Shown: in pieces, positions 27,444 through 37,968 of the stretch
How the letters are laid out: each line of letters begins with the position of its first letter
Numbering within the stretch: position 1 is the first letter of the stretch
Source: Marinobacter profundi
GTDB taxonomy: Bacteria; Pseudomonadota; Gammaproteobacteria; Pseudomonadales; Oleiphilaceae
Assembly: GCF_002744715.1 (NCBI RefSeq)
Contig: NZ_KZ319379.1
Span: forward strand, 1 to 64,000
Direction of reading: 5' to 3'
Length of the DNA stretch: 64,000 nt
Notes under the pieces: generated by a model
The model's database searches: none
The model's input: only the letters and a program-made list of their open reading frames with translations
What the model was told of the DNA's origin: nothing
Translations under genes and position numbers: made by a program

Positions 27444-28205
27444 TCATCTGGGCGCCATGCGCAGGGCGCAGTCAAGGCGGATGACCTCGCCATTGAGGAT
27501 CGGATTGCGCACCATCTGGTCCACCATCATGCCGAATTCCTCCGGCTTGCCGAGACGTTGGGGGAACGGCAAGGTTGCCGCCAGGCTGTCCTGCACTTCC
27601 TGGGGCATACCGGCCATCATCGGCGTCATGAACAGGCCGGGCGCAATGGTATTCACCCGGATACCTTCGCGGGCGAGTTCCCGGGCCGCCTGCAGGGTAA
27701 GCGCTACCACGCCGCCCTTGGAGGCACTGTACGCAGCCTGGCCAATCTGGCCCTCGTAGGCCGCCACCGAGGCGGTGTTGATAATCACGCCGCGCTCGCC
27801 ATCGGCATTGGGTTCCCGCTGAGCCATGTCGGCCGCGGCCAGCCGCAGAATGTTGAAGGTGCCGATCAGGTTGACCTGGATCACCTTGCTGAAGTTATCC
27901 AGCGGCATCACCCCGTCCCGCCCCAGAATCCGCGACGCCGTGGCGATGCCGGCGCAGTTCACTGCGATTCCGCAGGGGCCATGGGCCTCGCGGGCCGCTG
28001 TGATGGCGGCCTCGGCGCTGGCGGCCGAGCTCACGTCACATTCCACGAAAATACCGCCGATGTCCGCCGCAACCTGCTCACCGCGCTCTTTCTGCAGATC
28101 CAGAATGGCGACCTTGCAGCCGGCACTGGCCAACGCACGGGCGGCGCCCTCACCCAGACCGGAAGCACCGCCGGTGACAATGGCTGCTACGTTATTGAAA
28201 TCCAT
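27444..28205 (-). CDS. HSD10-like 3-hydroxyacyl-CoA dehydrogenase (SDR)
   Basis: A 253-residue short-chain dehydrogenase. TGGASGLGEG (11-20) binds NAD, NCAGIA follows, and the active site is Tyr159-x3-Lys163 (YSASK). INTASVAAYEGQIGQAAYSASKGG and the GLF..PMMAGMP segment are typical of type-2 3-hydroxyacyl-CoA dehydrogenases, which oxidise 3-hydroxy-2-methylbutyryl-CoA and other short 3-hydroxyacyl-CoAs. First gene of the operon; a LiuR-like operator sits 52 bp upstream. Confidence 0.87.
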   Translation of the reverse strand: MDFNNVAAIVTGGASGLGEGAARALASAGCKVAILDLQKERGEQVAADIGGIFVECDVSSAASAEAAITAAREAHGPCGIAVNCAGIATASRILGRDGVMPLDNFSKVIQVNLIGTFNILRLAAADMAQREPNADGERGVIINTASVAAYEGQIGQAAYSASKGGVVALTLQAARELAREGIRVNTIAPGLFMTPMMAGMPQEVQDSLAATLPFPQRLGKPEEFGMMVDQMVRNPILNGEVIRLDCALRMAPR

Positions 28206-28257
28206 TGCATTCTCTCCTGCTCGTTAGGCTTGTTAGTGAAATAGGGCCCGAATATTC

Positions 28258-28273
28258 TTTACGTTTACGTAAA
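28258..28273. promoter_or_regulatory. LiuR-like operator upstream of SDR operon
   Basis: TTTACGTTTACGTAAA is a 7-2-7 inverted repeat (arms TTTACGT and ACGTAAA). It is identical, with six further bases, to the site before liuR and lies 53 bp from the SDR start. Inferred binding site for the MerR-type LiuR. Confidence 0.7.
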
Positions 28274-28314
28274 CTTTAACCAATTCGAGCCCAAAAAGGA
28301 AACAGACCAGGGCC

Positions 28315-29502
28315 TCAGCCCAGGCGCTCGATAATCAGGGCAATGCCCTGACCACCACCAATACACATGGTAATCAGCCCGTACTGCCCCCCGGTGCGCT
28401 CCAGCTCGGCCAGTGTCTTGATAATGAGGATCGAACCGGTTGCTCCCACCGGATGGCCCAGAGCAACCGCGCCACCATTGGGGTTGACCTTGTCGTCCGG
28501 CAGCCCGAGCTCGCGGCTCACCGCCAGCGCCTGGGCCGCGAACGCTTCGTTGGACTCGATAACGTCCAGGTCGGCGACGGCCAGGCCGGTCTGCTGCAGC
28601 ACCTGACGGACCGCAGGGATCGGTCCCAGACCCATCACCTCCGGATTGACCCCGGAGAAAGCATAGCCGACCAGGCGGGCCCGAGCCTTCAGACCGCGCT
28701 TCGCCGCTTCTGCGGCGCTGGTCAATACCATGGCGGCAGCGCCATCGTTGATCCCCGAGGCGTTGCCGGGAGTAACGATTCCATCCTGCCGGAACGCCGG
28801 TTTCAGACCGGCCAGGCTTTCCACCGTGGTGCCGGCACGCACGTGTTCATCCTGCGCAAAGAGGATCTCCTTGCGGCCCTGCTTCACCGTCACCGGCACA
28901 ATCTGCCCGGCAAAATACCCGTTCTCGATGGCCCGGGCGGCCCGCCGGTGACTCTCCGCCGAGAAGGCATCCAGATCCTCACGACTCAGGTCGTACTGTT
29001 GTGCGATCCGTTCGGCGGTCAGCCCCATGTGGCCGCTGCCGAACGGGTCGCTGAGAATGCCCACGGTCATGTCCACCGCCCGACCGTCGCCCATCCGCAG
29101 ACCTTTGCGAACATTGGGCAACAGGTAAGCGCCCTGGCTCATGGATTCGGTACCGCCGGCCAGGGCAATGCGGCTGTCGCCCATCACGATCATCTGGGCC
29201 GCGCTGACCACCGACTGAACCGCTGAACCACACAGGCGATTGACGTTGAAGGCAGCCGAGCTGGCCGGCATTCCGGTATTCAGGGCAATGTGGCGTGCCA
29301 CATAGGCATCCTGCGGCCCGGTGATAATGATGTGGCCGAACACGGCATGGTCGATGTCATCGGCTGCCACGCCAGAGCGGCTGACGGCCTCCTTTGCGGC
29401 ACAGGTTCCCAACTCGGCGGGCGTCAGGGCGCTGAGGCTGCCGCCAAAGCTGCCAATGGCGGTACGGGCGCCATCAAGAATTACAACGTCTGTCAGTTTC
29501 AT
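28315..29502 (-). CDS. Acetyl-CoA acyltransferase (thiolase)
   Basis: A 395-residue thiolase with Cys91 in NRLCGSAVQ, the GHP motif in ALGHPVGATGSI and CIGGGQGIA near the C-terminus. It begins at ATG 29502, preceded by AAAGGA at good spacing; a longer frame to 29688 has no support. It follows an acyl-CoA dehydrogenase by 26 bp, forming a second two-gene beta-oxidation unit. NRLCGSAVQ rather than NKMCGSGMQ suggests a different substrate class from the thiolase at 25005. Confidence 0.87.
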   Translation of the reverse strand: MKLTDVVILDGARTAIGSFGGSLSALTPAELGTCAAKEAVSRSGVAADDIDHAVFGHIIITGPQDAYVARHIALNTGMPASSAAFNVNRLCGSAVQSVVSAAQMIVMGDSRIALAGGTESMSQGAYLLPNVRKGLRMGDGRAVDMTVGILSDPFGSGHMGLTAERIAQQYDLSREDLDAFSAESHRRAARAIENGYFAGQIVPVTVKQGRKEILFAQDEHVRAGTTVESLAGLKPAFRQDGIVTPGNASGINDGAAAMVLTSAAEAAKRGLKARARLVGYAFSGVNPEVMGLGPIPAVRQVLQQTGLAVADLDVIESNEAFAAQALAVSRELGLPDDKVNPNGGAVALGHPVGATGSILIIKTLAELERTGGQYGLITMCIGGGQGIALIIERLG

Positions 29503-29528
29503 AGCGAATTCCTTTGCAAGTTTCGGGG

Positions 29529-30686
29529 CTAACGGTGAGGCGCTTCTTTGCCCAGCATGGAACGGGCAATCACCTCTTTCATGATTTCGGAGGTCCCGGC
29601 GTAAATGGTCTGCACGCGGGCATCCACAAAGAAGCGGGAAATGGGGTATTCCACGGTGTAGCCATAGCCTCCGAACAGTTGCAGGCACTCATTGGCAATG
29701 TCGCACTGCATTTCAGTCAGCATCAGCTTGAGAATGGCCGCATCGGTCGGAGTCATGTTGCCCTGGTGATACCTGGCGATGCACTGGTCGAGATAGGCCC
29801 GGGCCATTTCCAGCCGGGCCCGGGCTTCGGCGAGTTTGAAGCGGGTGTTCTGGAAGTCGGCAATCCGCTGGCCGAACGCCTGGCGCTGCTGCACGTAGTC
29901 GAGTGTCAGGGCCAGCGCGCCTTCGGAGGCACCAATGGCCTGGGCGCCAACCCCCAGCCGCTCCCGCGGCAACTCCTGCATCAGATAGGCAAAACCCTTC
30001 CCGGCCTCGCCAAGCAGGGCCTCTTCGGGCACCACCAGGTCGGAGAAGAACAGTTCCGCGGTGTCGCTGGCATGCTGGCCGATTTTGCGGATGCCCTTAC
30101 CGCGGGAAAAGCCGGGCAAGGCAGTATCCACCAGAAACAGCGACACCCCCCGGGCGCCGGCAGCGGGATCGGTCTTGGCACAGACAATCACCAGTTCGGC
30201 CTGCAACCCATTGGTAATGAACACCTTGGCACCGTTGATTCGCCAGCCCTCAGGGATGCGCTCGGCGGTCGTGCGCATGGCGGCCAGGTCACTGCCCGCA
30301 CCCGGTTCGGTCATGGCAATGGCCCCCAGCACCTCGCCACTGATCATTGCCGGCAGATAGCGCTGCTTCTGCTCGTCAGACCCCAGATGGAGGATGTAGG
30401 GCATCACGATGTTGGCGTGAATGTTGTAGCCGGAGGCCAGGCCACCGAAACCCATCCGGGCGATCTCTTCAATGGCCAGCTGGGAAATCTCGAAACTGGC
30501 CGCCGCACCGCCATATGCCTCCGGCATATCGATGCCCAACATGCCGGCCCGGCCCAGGGTGTGCCAGACCGAGCGGGGGATACCGGCCGCGTCTTCCCAC
30601 TGGTCGTAATAGGGGGCAATCTCCTGATCAAGGACGCGGGAGATCATGGAGTGGAACAGTTCGATATCTTCTTGTTTTGCAGACAT
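29529..30686 (-). CDS. Acyl-CoA dehydrogenase
   Basis: A 385-residue flavoenzyme with AMTEPGAGSDL and QLFGGYGYTVEYPISR signatures. Start at 30686 (MSAKQEDIEL) has AGAGG upstream. It heads an operon with the thiolase at 28315 and is divergent from the AraC regulator at 30810, with 123 bp between, which makes that regulator a likely controller. Substrate length is not deducible. Confidence 0.87.
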   Translation of the reverse strand: MSAKQEDIELFHSMISRVLDQEIAPYYDQWEDAAGIPRSVWHTLGRAGMLGIDMPEAYGGAAASFEISQLAIEEIARMGFGGLASGYNIHANIVMPYILHLGSDEQKQRYLPAMISGEVLGAIAMTEPGAGSDLAAMRTTAERIPEGWRINGAKVFITNGLQAELVIVCAKTDPAAGARGVSLFLVDTALPGFSRGKGIRKIGQHASDTAELFFSDLVVPEEALLGEAGKGFAYLMQELPRERLGVGAQAIGASEGALALTLDYVQQRQAFGQRIADFQNTRFKLAEARARLEMARAYLDQCIARYHQGNMTPTDAAILKLMLTEMQCDIANECLQLFGGYGYTVEYPISRFFVDARVQTIYAGTSEIMKEVIARSMLGKEAPHR

Positions 30687-30809
30687 ACACGCCTCTGGCA
30701 TTGAATTCGGCAGATGAGTTAACGCATCATTTAACCCATAATCCCGCAGGCCGAGAATGGCCCGACTGGCCGAAATTATTGACCTTTTACGCAGCAGCCC
30801 GACAACCCC

Positions 30810-31826
30810 ATGGCCAAAGCCCACATCGCAAATCATTACCTGCAGGCCGCCATCCGGGGCGCCGAGCGCCAGGGACATCCCGCCGAAACCTTACTGAATC
30901 AGGCCGGCATGGCCGCCGATTGGCTGAACAAACCGGAGCGGTTGCTCACCGAGCAACAACTTACCCTGCTGATCAAGGCGGTATGGCGAACAACCCGGGA
31001 TGAGTTTCTGGCGATGTCGTCCTCCCGCTGTAAGAACGGCACCTTTGCCCTGATGGCCGATTACTGCCTGGGATCCTCCACCCTGGGAGCCGTCCTGCGA
31101 AAAAGTGCACGCTTCTACCGGATTGCCTGTGACAACCTGGATATCAGCCTCGAAGAAAACGACGACAACGACAGACTGATCTTCTTTCGTCTCAGCCTGC
31201 AGGATGCCCGCAACGATACCGATCACATGCTGCAGGAGTTCCTGCTGCTGATGTGGGAACGCTTCTGCTGCTGGCTGGTAGATCAGCAAATTCCCTTCGC
31301 TACGACCCAGTTCAACTACCCGCCGCCCCCGCACGCCGCCGAATACCTGGCGATGTATCCCGGTGAACTGTCGTTCAACCAGGACGCCTGCGGTTTTTAC
31401 CTGCACGAAAAATACCTGCAACTGCCAATCATCCGGAGCGAAGAGGAGCTGATGGAGTTTCTCCGGGTAGCGCCCGCGAACATTCTGCACCGGCCCAACC
31501 AGGACGAAAGCCTGCGCACCCGCATCCGTGCCCTGCTGGGCCAGTACAGCTACCACGACATGCCGGGCCTGGAGATGCTCGGCCGGCAGCTGCATATGAC
31601 GCCGCGTAGCATTGGCCGCAAGCTGCAGGAAGAAGGCACGTCGCTGCGCAAGATCAAGGAGTCGCTGCGCCGGGAGCACGCCATCCGGTTACTGACCACA
31701 GAAAACCTCAGCATTGCCGACGTCAGCGAGAAGGTCGGCTTCTCCGAAACCGCCTCGTTCTGCCGCGCCTTCAAACGCTGGACCGGCCAGTCTCCCTCCA
31801 ACTGGACAAGCCACCGCGCGGGATAA
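30810..31826 (+). CDS. AraC-family transcriptional regulator
   Basis: A 338-residue protein with an Arabinose_bd-type N-terminal ligand domain (about 20-200) and a C-terminal double helix-turn-helix (about 245-330; LGRQLHMTPRSIGRKLQEEG, SIADVSEKVGFSETASFCRAF). This is the OruR/ArgR-like AraC group often found beside fatty or amino-acid catabolic genes. Divergent from the dehydrogenase-thiolase pair and 135 bp ahead of an acyl-CoA synthetase gene, it probably controls one or both. The inducer is unknown. Confidence 0.85.
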   Translation: MAKAHIANHYLQAAIRGAERQGHPAETLLNQAGMAADWLNKPERLLTEQQLTLLIKAVWRTTRDEFLAMSSSRCKNGTFALMADYCLGSSTLGAVLRKSARFYRIACDNLDISLEENDDNDRLIFFRLSLQDARNDTDHMLQEFLLLMWERFCCWLVDQQIPFATTQFNYPPPPHAAEYLAMYPGELSFNQDACGFYLHEKYLQLPIIRSEEELMEFLRVAPANILHRPNQDESLRTRIRALLGQYSYHDMPGLEMLGRQLHMTPRSIGRKLQEEGTSLRKIKESLRREHAIRLLTTENLSIADVSEKVGFSETASFCRAFKRWTGQSPSNWTSHRAG

Positions 31827-31961
31827 CCCTGACCACCCGCAGCCAGCCAGCCTGTCCGATCGGGTCAATTTTTTCGACCTCTGCGGTCATTCCCGTTCCG
31901 GCCGGCCCTCTGCGTTAATGACGCCGGTAAAGGTAATAACAACAAGCACCCGAGGTGAACC

Positions 31962-33557
31962 ATGTCCGTTTCCAGCACGCCCCATCGCTACGAACCTGCT
32001 GCCACGACCCGCCGCGCCCTGCGCAACACCATCGGTGACGCCTTGGCCCGCTCTGCCGCAACCCACGGCGAGCGGCTTGCACTGGCCTTTGCTGAGCGCA
32101 ACTGGACCTTCGCCGCCATCGAAACTGCCAGTAACCGCCTTGCCCATCGCCTGTTGGCACTGGGGCTTACGCCCGGTGACCGGGTAGCGGCCTACGGCAA
32201 GAATTCTGATGCCTACATCCTGCTCTGGCTGGCCTGCACCAAAGCCGGGCTGATCCACGTGCCAGTCAACTATGCCCTCGTTGAGCATGAGCTGATCTAT
32301 GTCCTCAGGCAGTCCGGCGCCAGGGCGCTGTTCTTCGACCAGGACCTACAGCCCCAGGTCGATGCCGTGGCGTCACAGGTAAGCATCGGGATCCAGGGCG
32401 GCCTGTATGGCGGTGACAGCGACCGCGATATCCTGGAGCTGGCCCGGGCTGCCGGCGACGACACACCACCTGAACTGGAACTGGCGGAAACCGATGTAGT
32501 ACAGATTCTGTATACCTCGGGCACCACGTCGGACCCCAAGGGAGCGATGCACACCCACCGTTCACTGATGACCGAGTACAGCGCGTGCCAGTACCACCTG
32601 AACATTCGCGGCAGCGACCGCGCGCTGGCCGCCCTGCCGCTGTACCATTCGGCGCAGATGCATGTTTTCACCATGCCCATGCTGCTGACCGGGGGCTACA
32701 GCCGGCTGATCAACACACCGACTCCGGACGCCATCCTGCAATGGCTGGCCGGCGAGCAACTCAATACCTTCTTTGCCCCGCCCACCGTGTGGATTGCCCT
32801 GCTGCGGCACCCCGGCTTTGATGCCAGCCGGCTGCAGCACATGGACAAGCTGTACTATGGCGCGTCGATCATGCCCGGCCAGGTGGTCCGGGAGCTGAGT
32901 GAACAATTGCCGGCGGCGGGACTTTACAACTGTTACGGACAAAGCGAGATTGCCCCGCTCGCGACTGTGCTGCTGCCCGAGGAACACGCCGATCGCCCGG
33001 CCTCCGCCGGCCGGCCGCTGCAAACGGTGATGACCCGCATCGTCAATCCCGTCACCGGAGCAGACTGCCAGCCAGGGGAACAGGGCGAACTGGTTCACCG
33101 CTCCGCCCAATTGATGGTGGGCTACTGGGACAAACCCGAAGCCACCGCCGAAGCCTTCAAGGACAGCTGGTTCCATTCCGGCGATCTCGGTTACCGGGAC
33201 GAACAGGGCTACATTTTCATCGTCGACCGGATCAAGGACGTGGTAAACACCGGCGGTGTGCTGGTGGCCAGTCGCGACGTGGAGGAAGCCCTCTATCAGC
33301 ATGAGTCCATAGCCGAAGTTGCGGTCATCGGGGTGCCGGACGAGAAATGGATCGAGGCGATCTGCGCGGTGGTGGTGGTCAAGGACGGTTACCCGCAGGA
33401 TGCCGCCGCCTTGCTGGCCCATGCCCGTGCCCGGCTCGCCCCTTTCAAGGTGCCGAAACACCTTCACTTTGTTGACCAACTGCCGAAGAATACCGCCGGC
33501 AAGTTGCTGAAGCGCACGCTGCGGGAGACCTTCGCCGCCGCCACGACGGTTGCCTGA
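31962..33557 (+). CDS. Acyl-CoA synthetase (AMP-binding)
   Basis: A 531-residue adenylate-forming ligase. Phosphate loop YTSGTTSDPKG (about 183-193), YNCYGQSE (A5), GDLGYRDEQGY with the hinge DRIKDVV, and the C-terminal catalytic Lys in KNTAGKLLK are all present. It activates a carboxylic acid to acyl-AMP and then acyl-CoA. GAGGTGAACC precedes the ATG. Its place after the AraC gene and beside acyl-CoA dehydrogenase/thiolase suggests activation of the acid those enzymes degrade. Confidence 0.87.
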   Translation: MSVSSTPHRYEPAATTRRALRNTIGDALARSAATHGERLALAFAERNWTFAAIETASNRLAHRLLALGLTPGDRVAAYGKNSDAYILLWLACTKAGLIHVPVNYALVEHELIYVLRQSGARALFFDQDLQPQVDAVASQVSIGIQGGLYGGDSDRDILELARAAGDDTPPELELAETDVVQILYTSGTTSDPKGAMHTHRSLMTEYSACQYHLNIRGSDRALAALPLYHSAQMHVFTMPMLLTGGYSRLINTPTPDAILQWLAGEQLNTFFAPPTVWIALLRHPGFDASRLQHMDKLYYGASIMPGQVVRELSEQLPAAGLYNCYGQSEIAPLATVLLPEEHADRPASAGRPLQTVMTRIVNPVTGADCQPGEQGELVHRSAQLMVGYWDKPEATAEAFKDSWFHSGDLGYRDEQGYIFIVDRIKDVVNTGGVLVASRDVEEALYQHESIAEVAVIGVPDEKWIEAICAVVVVKDGYPQDAAALLAHARARLAPFKVPKHLHFVDQLPKNTAGKLLKRTLRETFAAATTVA

Positions 33558-33863
33558 CACCGGCATCGCTCTGGCCGGCCCTGATCCGGGCTGGCCAGCA
33601 CGATGCAACCCGCGCCGACTTCCGGCAATACTGCCACCATTACGGCTACCGCAGCTGCTGCGGTCAGCCAATTTTCCCGTCCTGCCCTGCTGCTAACCCC
33701 CGCCCGCTCTGCCGTCCAGGCCTGTTACAATCACCGTCACCTTTTTGGATTGCATGGGCCAGATCTGTTCCGAGTTCGAAATTTCACCACTTCTGGCCCT
33801 CAAACTACTTTACGTTTACGTAAACTTTATCTAACCTTAGTCGAAACAAGAAAGGACATCACG
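33558..33863. other. Intergenic region upstream of liuR
   Basis: An imperfect hairpin CTGGCCGGCCC/GGGCTGGCCAG at 33571-33598 after the synthetase stop may aid termination but lacks a T run. The rest holds the LiuR-like site (listed separately) and the liu promoter region. No gene is seen. Confidence 0.45.
33809..33824. promoter_or_regulatory. LiuR-like operator at liu promoter
   Basis: TTTACGTTTACGTAAA, 40 bp upstream of the liuR start, identical to the site at 28258. Its place implies autoregulation of liuR and control of the whole liu operon. Confidence 0.75.
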
Positions 33864-34283
33864 ATGGCCGAAAAACGAACCTTCAGCATTAGCGAGCTTT
33901 CCCAGGAGTTCGATGTAACCACCCGGAGCATTCGCTTCTATGAGGACCAGGGGCTGCTGAAACCCGCGCGGCGCGGGCAGACGCGAATCTTCAGCTCCAA
34001 GGATCGGGTTCGCCTGAAGCTTATCCTGCGCGGCAAGCGCATGGGCTTTTCCCTGTCGGAAACCAAAGAACTGTTCGACCTGTGGGACGAGACCCTGAGC
34101 GGTAATGAAAAACAGCTGCTGAAGATGCTCGAGATCCTCAACAACCGACGCGCCCATCTGGAGCAGCAGAAAAACGACATCGCCATGGCGGAGATGGAAA
34201 TGGATACCGCCGAGGCACGGTGCCGCGAAGCGCTGGCCGAACTGCAGAAGACCAAAGAGCAGAGCTTGGCGACAAACAAATAG
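33864..34283 (+). CDS. liuR: MerR-family regulator LiuR
   Basis: A 139-residue MerR-type regulator: winged helix (about 7-75, FSISELSQEFDVTTRSIRFYEDQGLLKP) followed by a long coiled coil (about 85-135). It lacks metal-binding cysteines, as expected for LiuR, the regulator of leucine/isovalerate degradation in proteobacteria. ATG 33864 follows AAAGGA. It heads the liuABCDE operon, 72 bp before liuA, and an ACGT palindrome lies just upstream. Confidence 0.88.
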   Translation: MAEKRTFSISELSQEFDVTTRSIRFYEDQGLLKPARRGQTRIFSSKDRVRLKLILRGKRMGFSLSETKELFDLWDETLSGNEKQLLKMLEILNNRRAHLEQQKNDIAMAEMEMDTAEARCREALAELQKTKEQSLATNK

Positions 34284-34355
34284 CACCTCACGCACCGTCG
34301 GCCCGCCCGGACGGTCACCAAACAACACGATTGCAGAACAAAAAGGTAGCCAATC

Positions 34356-35522
34356 ATGAAATCACAGTACTCAGAGCTCAACTTCGGCCTCGGCGAAACC
34401 CTGGACATGCTCCGGGAGCAGGTGAACAGTTTCGCTGCAACCGAAATCGCCCCCCGCGCCGCGGAAATCGATCGTGACAACCAGTTCCCCATGGACCTGT
34501 GGCGGAAGTTTGGCGATATGGGCCTGCTGGGTATTACCGTGAAAGAAGAATACGGCGGATCCGGGATGGGCTACCTGGCACACGTGATTGCCATGGAGGA
34601 AATCAGCCGCGCCTCCGCCTCGGTTGGTCTGTCCTACGGCGCCCACTCCAACCTGTGCGTCAACCAGATTCACCGCAACGGCACCGAAGAGCAAAAGCGC
34701 AAGTACCTGCCCAAGCTGGTGAGCGGCGAGCACATTGGTGCGCTGGCAATGTCCGAGCCGAACGCCGGCTCTGACGTCATCTCCATGAAACTCTCCGCCC
34801 GGGATGAAGGTGACCACTTTGTACTGAACGGCAACAAGATGTGGATCACCAACGGCCCGGACGCCCACACCTACGTGATCTACGCCAAAACCGACACCCA
34901 GGCCGGCTCCCGCGGCGTCACCGCCTTCATTGTCGAGCGTGACTATCCCGGCTTCAGCCGCCATCAGAAACTCGACAAGCTGGGCATGCGTGGCTCCAAC
35001 ACCTGCGAACTGGTGTTCGAAAACTGCAAGGTTCCGCGGGAAAACATTCTCGGCGAACTCGGCGGCGGTGCCCGCGTGCTCATGAGCGGCCTCGACTACG
35101 AACGCCTGGTGCTGTCCGGCGGTCCGCTGGGCCTCATGCAGGCGGCAATGGACGTGGTAGTGCCCTACATCCGTGAGCGCAAACAGTTCGGCCAGGCCAT
35201 CGGCGAATTCGAGCTGGTGCAGGGCAAGGTGGCCGACATGTATACCTTCATGAACACCGCCAAGTCCTACGTTTACATGGTGGCCATGTCTGCCGACCGC
35301 GGCGAAACCACCCGCAAGGATGCCGCCGGCGCCATCCTCTACTCCGCCGAAATGGCCACCAAGCTGGCCCTCGACGCCATCCAGCTGCTCGGCGGTAACG
35401 GCTACATCAACGAATACCCCACCGGCCGCCTGCTGCGGGATGCCAAGCTGTATGAAATCGGAGCCGGCACCTCGGAAATTCGCCGGATGCTGATCGGTCG
35501 CGAACTGTTCCAGAACAAATAA
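34356..35522 (+). CDS. liuA: Isovaleryl-CoA dehydrogenase
   Basis: A 388-residue acyl-CoA dehydrogenase of the isovaleryl type. It has [10 protein letters not shown] and [16 protein letters not shown], and the catalytic Glu is in the helix-G position seen in human IVD ([17 protein letters not shown], about residue 248). It converts isovaleryl-CoA to 3-methylcrotonyl-CoA. Second gene of the liu operon, 15 bp before liuB. Confidence 0.93.
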   Translation: MKSQYSELNFGLGETLDMLREQVNSFAATEIAPRAAEIDRDNQFPMDLWRKFGDMGLLGITVKEEYGGSGMGYLAHVIAMEEISRASASVGLSYGAHSNLCVNQIHRNGTEEQKRKYLPKLVSGEHIGALAMSEPNAGSDVISMKLSARDEGDHFVLNGNKMWITNGPDAHTYVIYAKTDTQAGSRGVTAFIVERDYPGFSRHQKLDKLGMRGSNTCELVFENCKVPRENILGELGGGARVLMSGLDYERLVLSGGPLGLMQAAMDVVVPYIRERKQFGQAIGEFELVQGKVADMYTFMNTAKSYVYMVAMSADRGETTRKDAAGAILYSAEMATKLALDAIQLLGGNGYINEYPTGRLLRDAKLYEIGAGTSEIRRMLIGRELFQNK

Positions 35523-35537
35523 GGGCCTGCTTCCAAA

Positions 35538-37145
<1,608 letters not shown>

Positions 37146-37159
37146 CCGGGGAGACTGAC

Positions 37160-37966
37160 ATGACAGACACCGAATCCGCAGTTCTGCTCAATCACCGCGC
37201 CGACGGCATTGCCGAGGTGGTGCTCAACCGCCCGGACAAACGTAACGCCTTTGACGACGTGATCATCCAGCAGCTGATCAGCACCCTTGCCGAAGTCAAC
37301 GCCGACAACCGCGTGAAGGTGGTCATCCTGCGTTCCGAAGGCAAGCATTTCTCCGCCGGTGCGGACCTCGCCTGGATGCGGCGGATGGCCGACAACAGCC
37401 ACCAGGAAAACCTGGACGACGCCCGCCAGCTGGCGCGGCTGATGGAAGTGCTCAACACCCTGCAAAAGCCGGTGATCGGCCTGGTCCAGGGGGCCGCCTA
37501 CGGTGGTGCGGTGGGGCTCGCCGCCTGCTGCGACATTGTCATTGCCACCGCAACCGCCAGCTTCTGCCTGAGCGAAGTGAAACTCGGGCTGATTCCGGCG
37601 GTAATCAGTCCGTATGTGGTAAGGGCCATCGGCGAACGCCAGGCCCGCCGGTATTTCATTTCCGCCGAAGTATTCACCGCTGCGCAGGCCCGGGAATACG
37701 GCCTGGTACACATCGTCTGTGACGACGTCGAGGCCATGGAAGCCCACTGCAACGACCTGCTTCGGCAACTGGCCATGAACGGGCCGGAGGCCATGAAAGC
37801 CGCCAAGGACCTGGTCTTTGCCGTCAGCCACAAGGCCATAGACGGCGAGGTCATTGAAGACACCGCCCGGCGCATTGCCGACATTCGCGTGGGCGCCGAA
37901 GGCCAGGAGGGCCTCAGTGCCTTTCTCAACAAACGTCGCGCCAACTGGATTCCGGGGAACGAATAG
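37160..37966 (+). CDS. liuC: Methylglutaconyl-CoA hydratase
   Basis: A 268-residue crotonase. SAGADLAWM and GAAYGGAVGLAACCDIVIA hold the oxyanion hole and active-site loops; the Glu pair expected in the catalytic helix is replaced by residues usual for AUH-like hydratases. It hydrates 3-methylglutaconyl-CoA to HMG-CoA. The ATG at 37160 has GGGGAG upstream; a GTG at 37142 overlapping liuB is an alternative. Spacing to liuB is 14 bp. Confidence 0.9.
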   Translation: MTDTESAVLLNHRADGIAEVVLNRPDKRNAFDDVIIQQLISTLAEVNADNRVKVVILRSEGKHFSAGADLAWMRRMADNSHQENLDDARQLARLMEVLNTLQKPVIGLVQGAAYGGAVGLAACCDIVIATATASFCLSEVKLGLIPAVISPYVVRAIGERQARRYFISAEVFTAAQAREYGLVHIVCDDVEAMEAHCNDLLRQLAMNGPEAMKAAKDLVFAVSHKAIDGEVIEDTARRIADIRVGAEGQEGLSAFLNKRRANWIPGNE

Positions 37967-37968
37967 CC

